Part shown: positions 62,524 to 64,000 of the stretch, in pieces | Numbering within the stretch: the stretch's first letter is position 1 | Layout of the letters: the number at the start of each line of letters is the position of its first letter | Assembly: GCF_000153185.1 (NCBI RefSeq) | Contig: NZ_CH724153.1 | Span: 384,008-448,007 of the forward strand | Source of the DNA: Reinekea blandensis MED297 | GTDB taxonomy: Bacteria; Pseudomonadota; Gammaproteobacteria; Pseudomonadales; Natronospirillaceae | Direction: 5' to 3' | Length of the DNA: 64,000 nucleotides | The notes under the pieces: model-generated | What the model saw: the letters and a program-made list of their open reading frames with translations, nothing else | Told to the model about the DNA's origin: nothing | Databases searched by the model: none | Position numbers and translations under genes: made by a program

Positions 62524-63348
62524 ATGTCTGACGTCACTGCCGGGTATGACGAATTTTGCGCGTTTCTGGAAAAGCACAGTGGAATCTGTTTGGGTGCCAG
62601 CAAACAGTATCTGGTGTCCAGTCGCTTGCGACGCCTGCTGGCCGAAAACGAACTTAAGAATCTGCATGAGTTAATTCGACGCATTCAGTCACCGTCTCAG
62701 TCCCGGCTTAAAACGCAGGTGATTGATGCGATGACGACCAATGAAACACTGTGGTTCCGGGACAATCATCCTTTTCGGATTCTGCAAGATCGGTTGTTGC
62801 CGGAGTTTTATGGCCAAAAAGCCTCCAGGCCGCTGCGTATCTGGTCTGCCGCTTGCTCAACCGGCCAAGAGCCGTACTCCGTGTCGATGGTGATTAACGA
62901 TTATAAAGAACGTAATCGGGTCTTCTCATCTGGCGAAAAAATCATCGCAACGGACATTTCCCCCTCGGCAATCGAACAAGCCAAAAGTGGGGAGTATGCA
63001 ACGCTGGCCATCGGTCGTGGTTTGGACCCGAATAATCTGAAAAAACATTTTCAGGAAGTGCAGGGCGGTCGATTTCGGGTGAACCCGAAAATTGCAGCGC
63101 CTATTGAGTTCCGACTATTGAACCTGCAGGACAGCTACGCGTTGCTCGGCAAGTTCGATATCGTCTTCTGTCGAAACGTGCTCATCTATTTTACGGCCGA
63201 ATTTAAAAAGGACATTCTCACCCGCATTCACGCTACGCTGAACCCCGGTGGCTACTTGTTGGTAGGGGCGTCAGAAGCCGTGAATGGCTTGTCAGACCTT
63301 TATGAGATGGTGCATTGCCGACCGGGTATTATCTACCGTAAGCGCTGA
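62524..63348 (+). CDS. cheR: Chemotaxis protein methyltransferase CheR
   Basis: This 274-residue enzyme methylates glutamates of chemoreceptors, opposing CheB. It has the N-terminal helical domain (YDEFCAFLEKHSGICLG, residues ~8-24; TNETLWFRDNHPF ~74-86) and the SAM-binding domain (RIWSAACSTGQEPYSV ~104-119; IVFCRNVLIYF ~215-225; GGYLLVGASEAVNGL ~240-254). The cheV-cheR order after divergent flgA equals that of Pseudomonas. The ribosome site is AAAAAGGA. Confidence 0.95.
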   Translation: MSDVTAGYDEFCAFLEKHSGICLGASKQYLVSSRLRRLLAENELKNLHELIRRIQSPSQSRLKTQVIDAMTTNETLWFRDNHPFRILQDRLLPEFYGQKASRPLRIWSAACSTGQEPYSVSMVINDYKERNRVFSSGEKIIATDISPSAIEQAKSGEYATLAIGRGLDPNNLKKHFQEVQGGRFRVNPKIAAPIEFRLLNLQDSYALLGKFDIVFCRNVLIYFTAEFKKDILTRIHATLNPGGYLLVGASEAVNGLSDLYEMVHCRPGIIYRKR

Positions 63349-63383
63349 GTACAACGTCATTCTTCCCAAAAATACGGCAATGA

Positions 63384-64000
63384 TCAGATGTGGACACCGT
63401 ACTGATGATCGATGCGGCGTTTTTCGGTCTGGTATTCGGTCGACTGAATGCGCCCGTCTAAATACTGCACGAGTTCTGCGGCATCATCTCGTTGTTTACT
63501 GATGCCTATATGAAATGGGATCAGACTGTTGTCGATAAAGGTTACCGGCTGCTGTTGCGCTTTGTTTGTCAGATTCAGGGTTTTGAGCAGATGTGAGGCT
63601 TCTAAAGACGACATGACCAGAAAGTCTCCTTCGCCCCGACGTAACAGAACCTGCATCATTTCCTGTTGATCGGAATACAGCGATCGTCGAATGATCGGTG
63701 GAATGTTTTCCGTTTCCCAGTCAGTATCCTGCTGACCAACGAGCGTGAAAGTTTTCAGGTCGTCCCAGCTTTTGGCATTGATCAGTTCTGCTTTTCTGGG
63801 ATGGTCGTGACGAAACACCAGATTGCCAAAGTTCATCGTAAAGAGAGGCGTCTGTGTAAACAGAGCATAGGCTTTACGAGTGTCTGAAGGGTAGGTACAA
63901 AACGCATCAGCAGCGCCTTCACGAACCATCCATTGAGCTCGCGACCAGGGGAACAACTCGACGCGGCAATCGAGTGACTCTGATGACGCGCAGCAGGCCC
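63384..64000 (-). CDS. Periplasmic solute-binding protein family 3, C-terminal part (window edge)
   Basis: The frame is open on the minus strand from 64000 to its stop at 63384, so ~205 residues of a longer protein are seen. It has the two-lobed family-3 pattern: RVELFPWSRAQWMVREGAADAFCTYPSDTRK near the window edge, then FTMNFGNLVFRHDHPR, and LLRRGEGDFLVMSSLEASHLL. Such proteins bind amino acids or other small solutes for ABC import or signalling. The N-terminus and signal peptide lie outside the window. It is convergent with cheR. Confidence 0.75.
   Translation of the reverse strand, partial: ACCASSESLDCRVELFPWSRAQWMVREGAADAFCTYPSDTRKAYALFTQTPLFTMNFGNLVFRHDHPRKAELINAKSWDDLKTFTLVGQQDTDWETENIPPIIRRSLYSDQQEMMQVLLRRGEGDFLVMSSLEASHLLKTLNLTNKAQQQPVTFIDNSLIPFHIGISKQRDDAAELVQYLDGRIQSTEYQTEKRRIDHQYGVHI

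Overview
The window is a gene-dense piece of a gammaproteobacterial chromosome. The order hisC-tyrA-cmk-rpsA-ihfB, the Pseudomonas-style flagellar/chemotaxis block (flhA-flhF-fleN-fliA-cheY-cheZ-cheA-cheB-motC-motD-parC-parP-cheW-DUF2802), an mlaA-PilZ-rssB-like-rssC-like block and a sugar-uptake operon suggest a motile, polarly flagellated heterotroph. The likely placement is the Oceanospirillales/Saccharospirillaceae (Reinekea-like) group; this is inferred from gene content and order only. I saw no insertion sequence, prophage, CRISPR array or integrase.

Region by region: (1) 1-6150 holds the end of hisC, tyrA (not fused to aroA), cmk, rpsA with a sigma-70 promoter and long leader, ihfB, lapA, a lapB-like gene without the usual membrane anchor, then tRNA-Glu and tRNA-Gly. 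(2) 6430-12690 holds single genes: an enoyl-CoA hydratase-family protein, a HAD phosphatase, a YgiQ-type radical SAM protein, a DUF3524 glycosyltransferase related to tRNA-queuosine mannosyltransferase, and a YdgJ-like oxidoreductase. (3) 12784-19774 is a carbohydrate module: two ABC permeases, a GH36 alpha-galactosidase and a sugar-binding protein on the minus strand, divergent from glycerol kinase. A LacI-family-type operator covers the -35 box of the permease promoter. Alpha-galactosidase next to glycerol kinase suggests an alpha-galactosyl-glycerol (floridoside-type) substrate. (4) 19939-30450 holds a methyl-accepting chemotaxis protein with a sigma-28-like promoter, dCMP deaminase, a cyclic-nucleotide-binding-domain protein, two more tRNA-Glu copies, a predicted Tat-exported M48 lipoprotein peptidase, a DUF454 protein, an OmpA-domain protein, an acyl-CoA ligase and a GH31 alpha-glucosidase.

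(5) 30463-45000 is the flagellar/chemotaxis block. A good sigma-54 motif lies before flhA, and sigma-28 motifs lie before cheY and cheW. FlhF and FleN set flagellar place and number, FliA is sigma-28, CheYZAB/CheW form the signalling core, MotCD is a stator, and ParC/ParP should hold the arrays at the pole. CheA carries a three-copy acidic repeat in its linker that may be the ParP docking region. (6) 44973-47890 holds mlaA, a PilZ protein and an RssB/RssC-like partner-switching pair. (7) 47900-57875 holds housekeeping genes: gpsA, sixA, a hydrolase, prmB, aroC, a DUF2914 protein, a cation efflux pump, trmH, a NarL-type regulator and an iron-sulfur photolyase. (8) 57891-63348 is a second flagellar group: flgM-flgN plus an undescribed 579-residue coiled-coil membrane protein on the minus strand, flgA, and divergent cheV-cheR. 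flgM has an almost perfect sigma-28 promoter and flgA a sigma-54 motif. The window ends inside a periplasmic solute-binding protein gene.

The most notable points are the coiled-coil protein with internal duplication in the flgMN operon, the putative galactosyl-glycerol module, the CheA repeats together with ParC/ParP, a 40-codon leader ORF in front of parP, and the bacterial queuosine-mannosyltransferase homologue. All promoter and operator calls were made by eye against consensus sequences; no database search was run.
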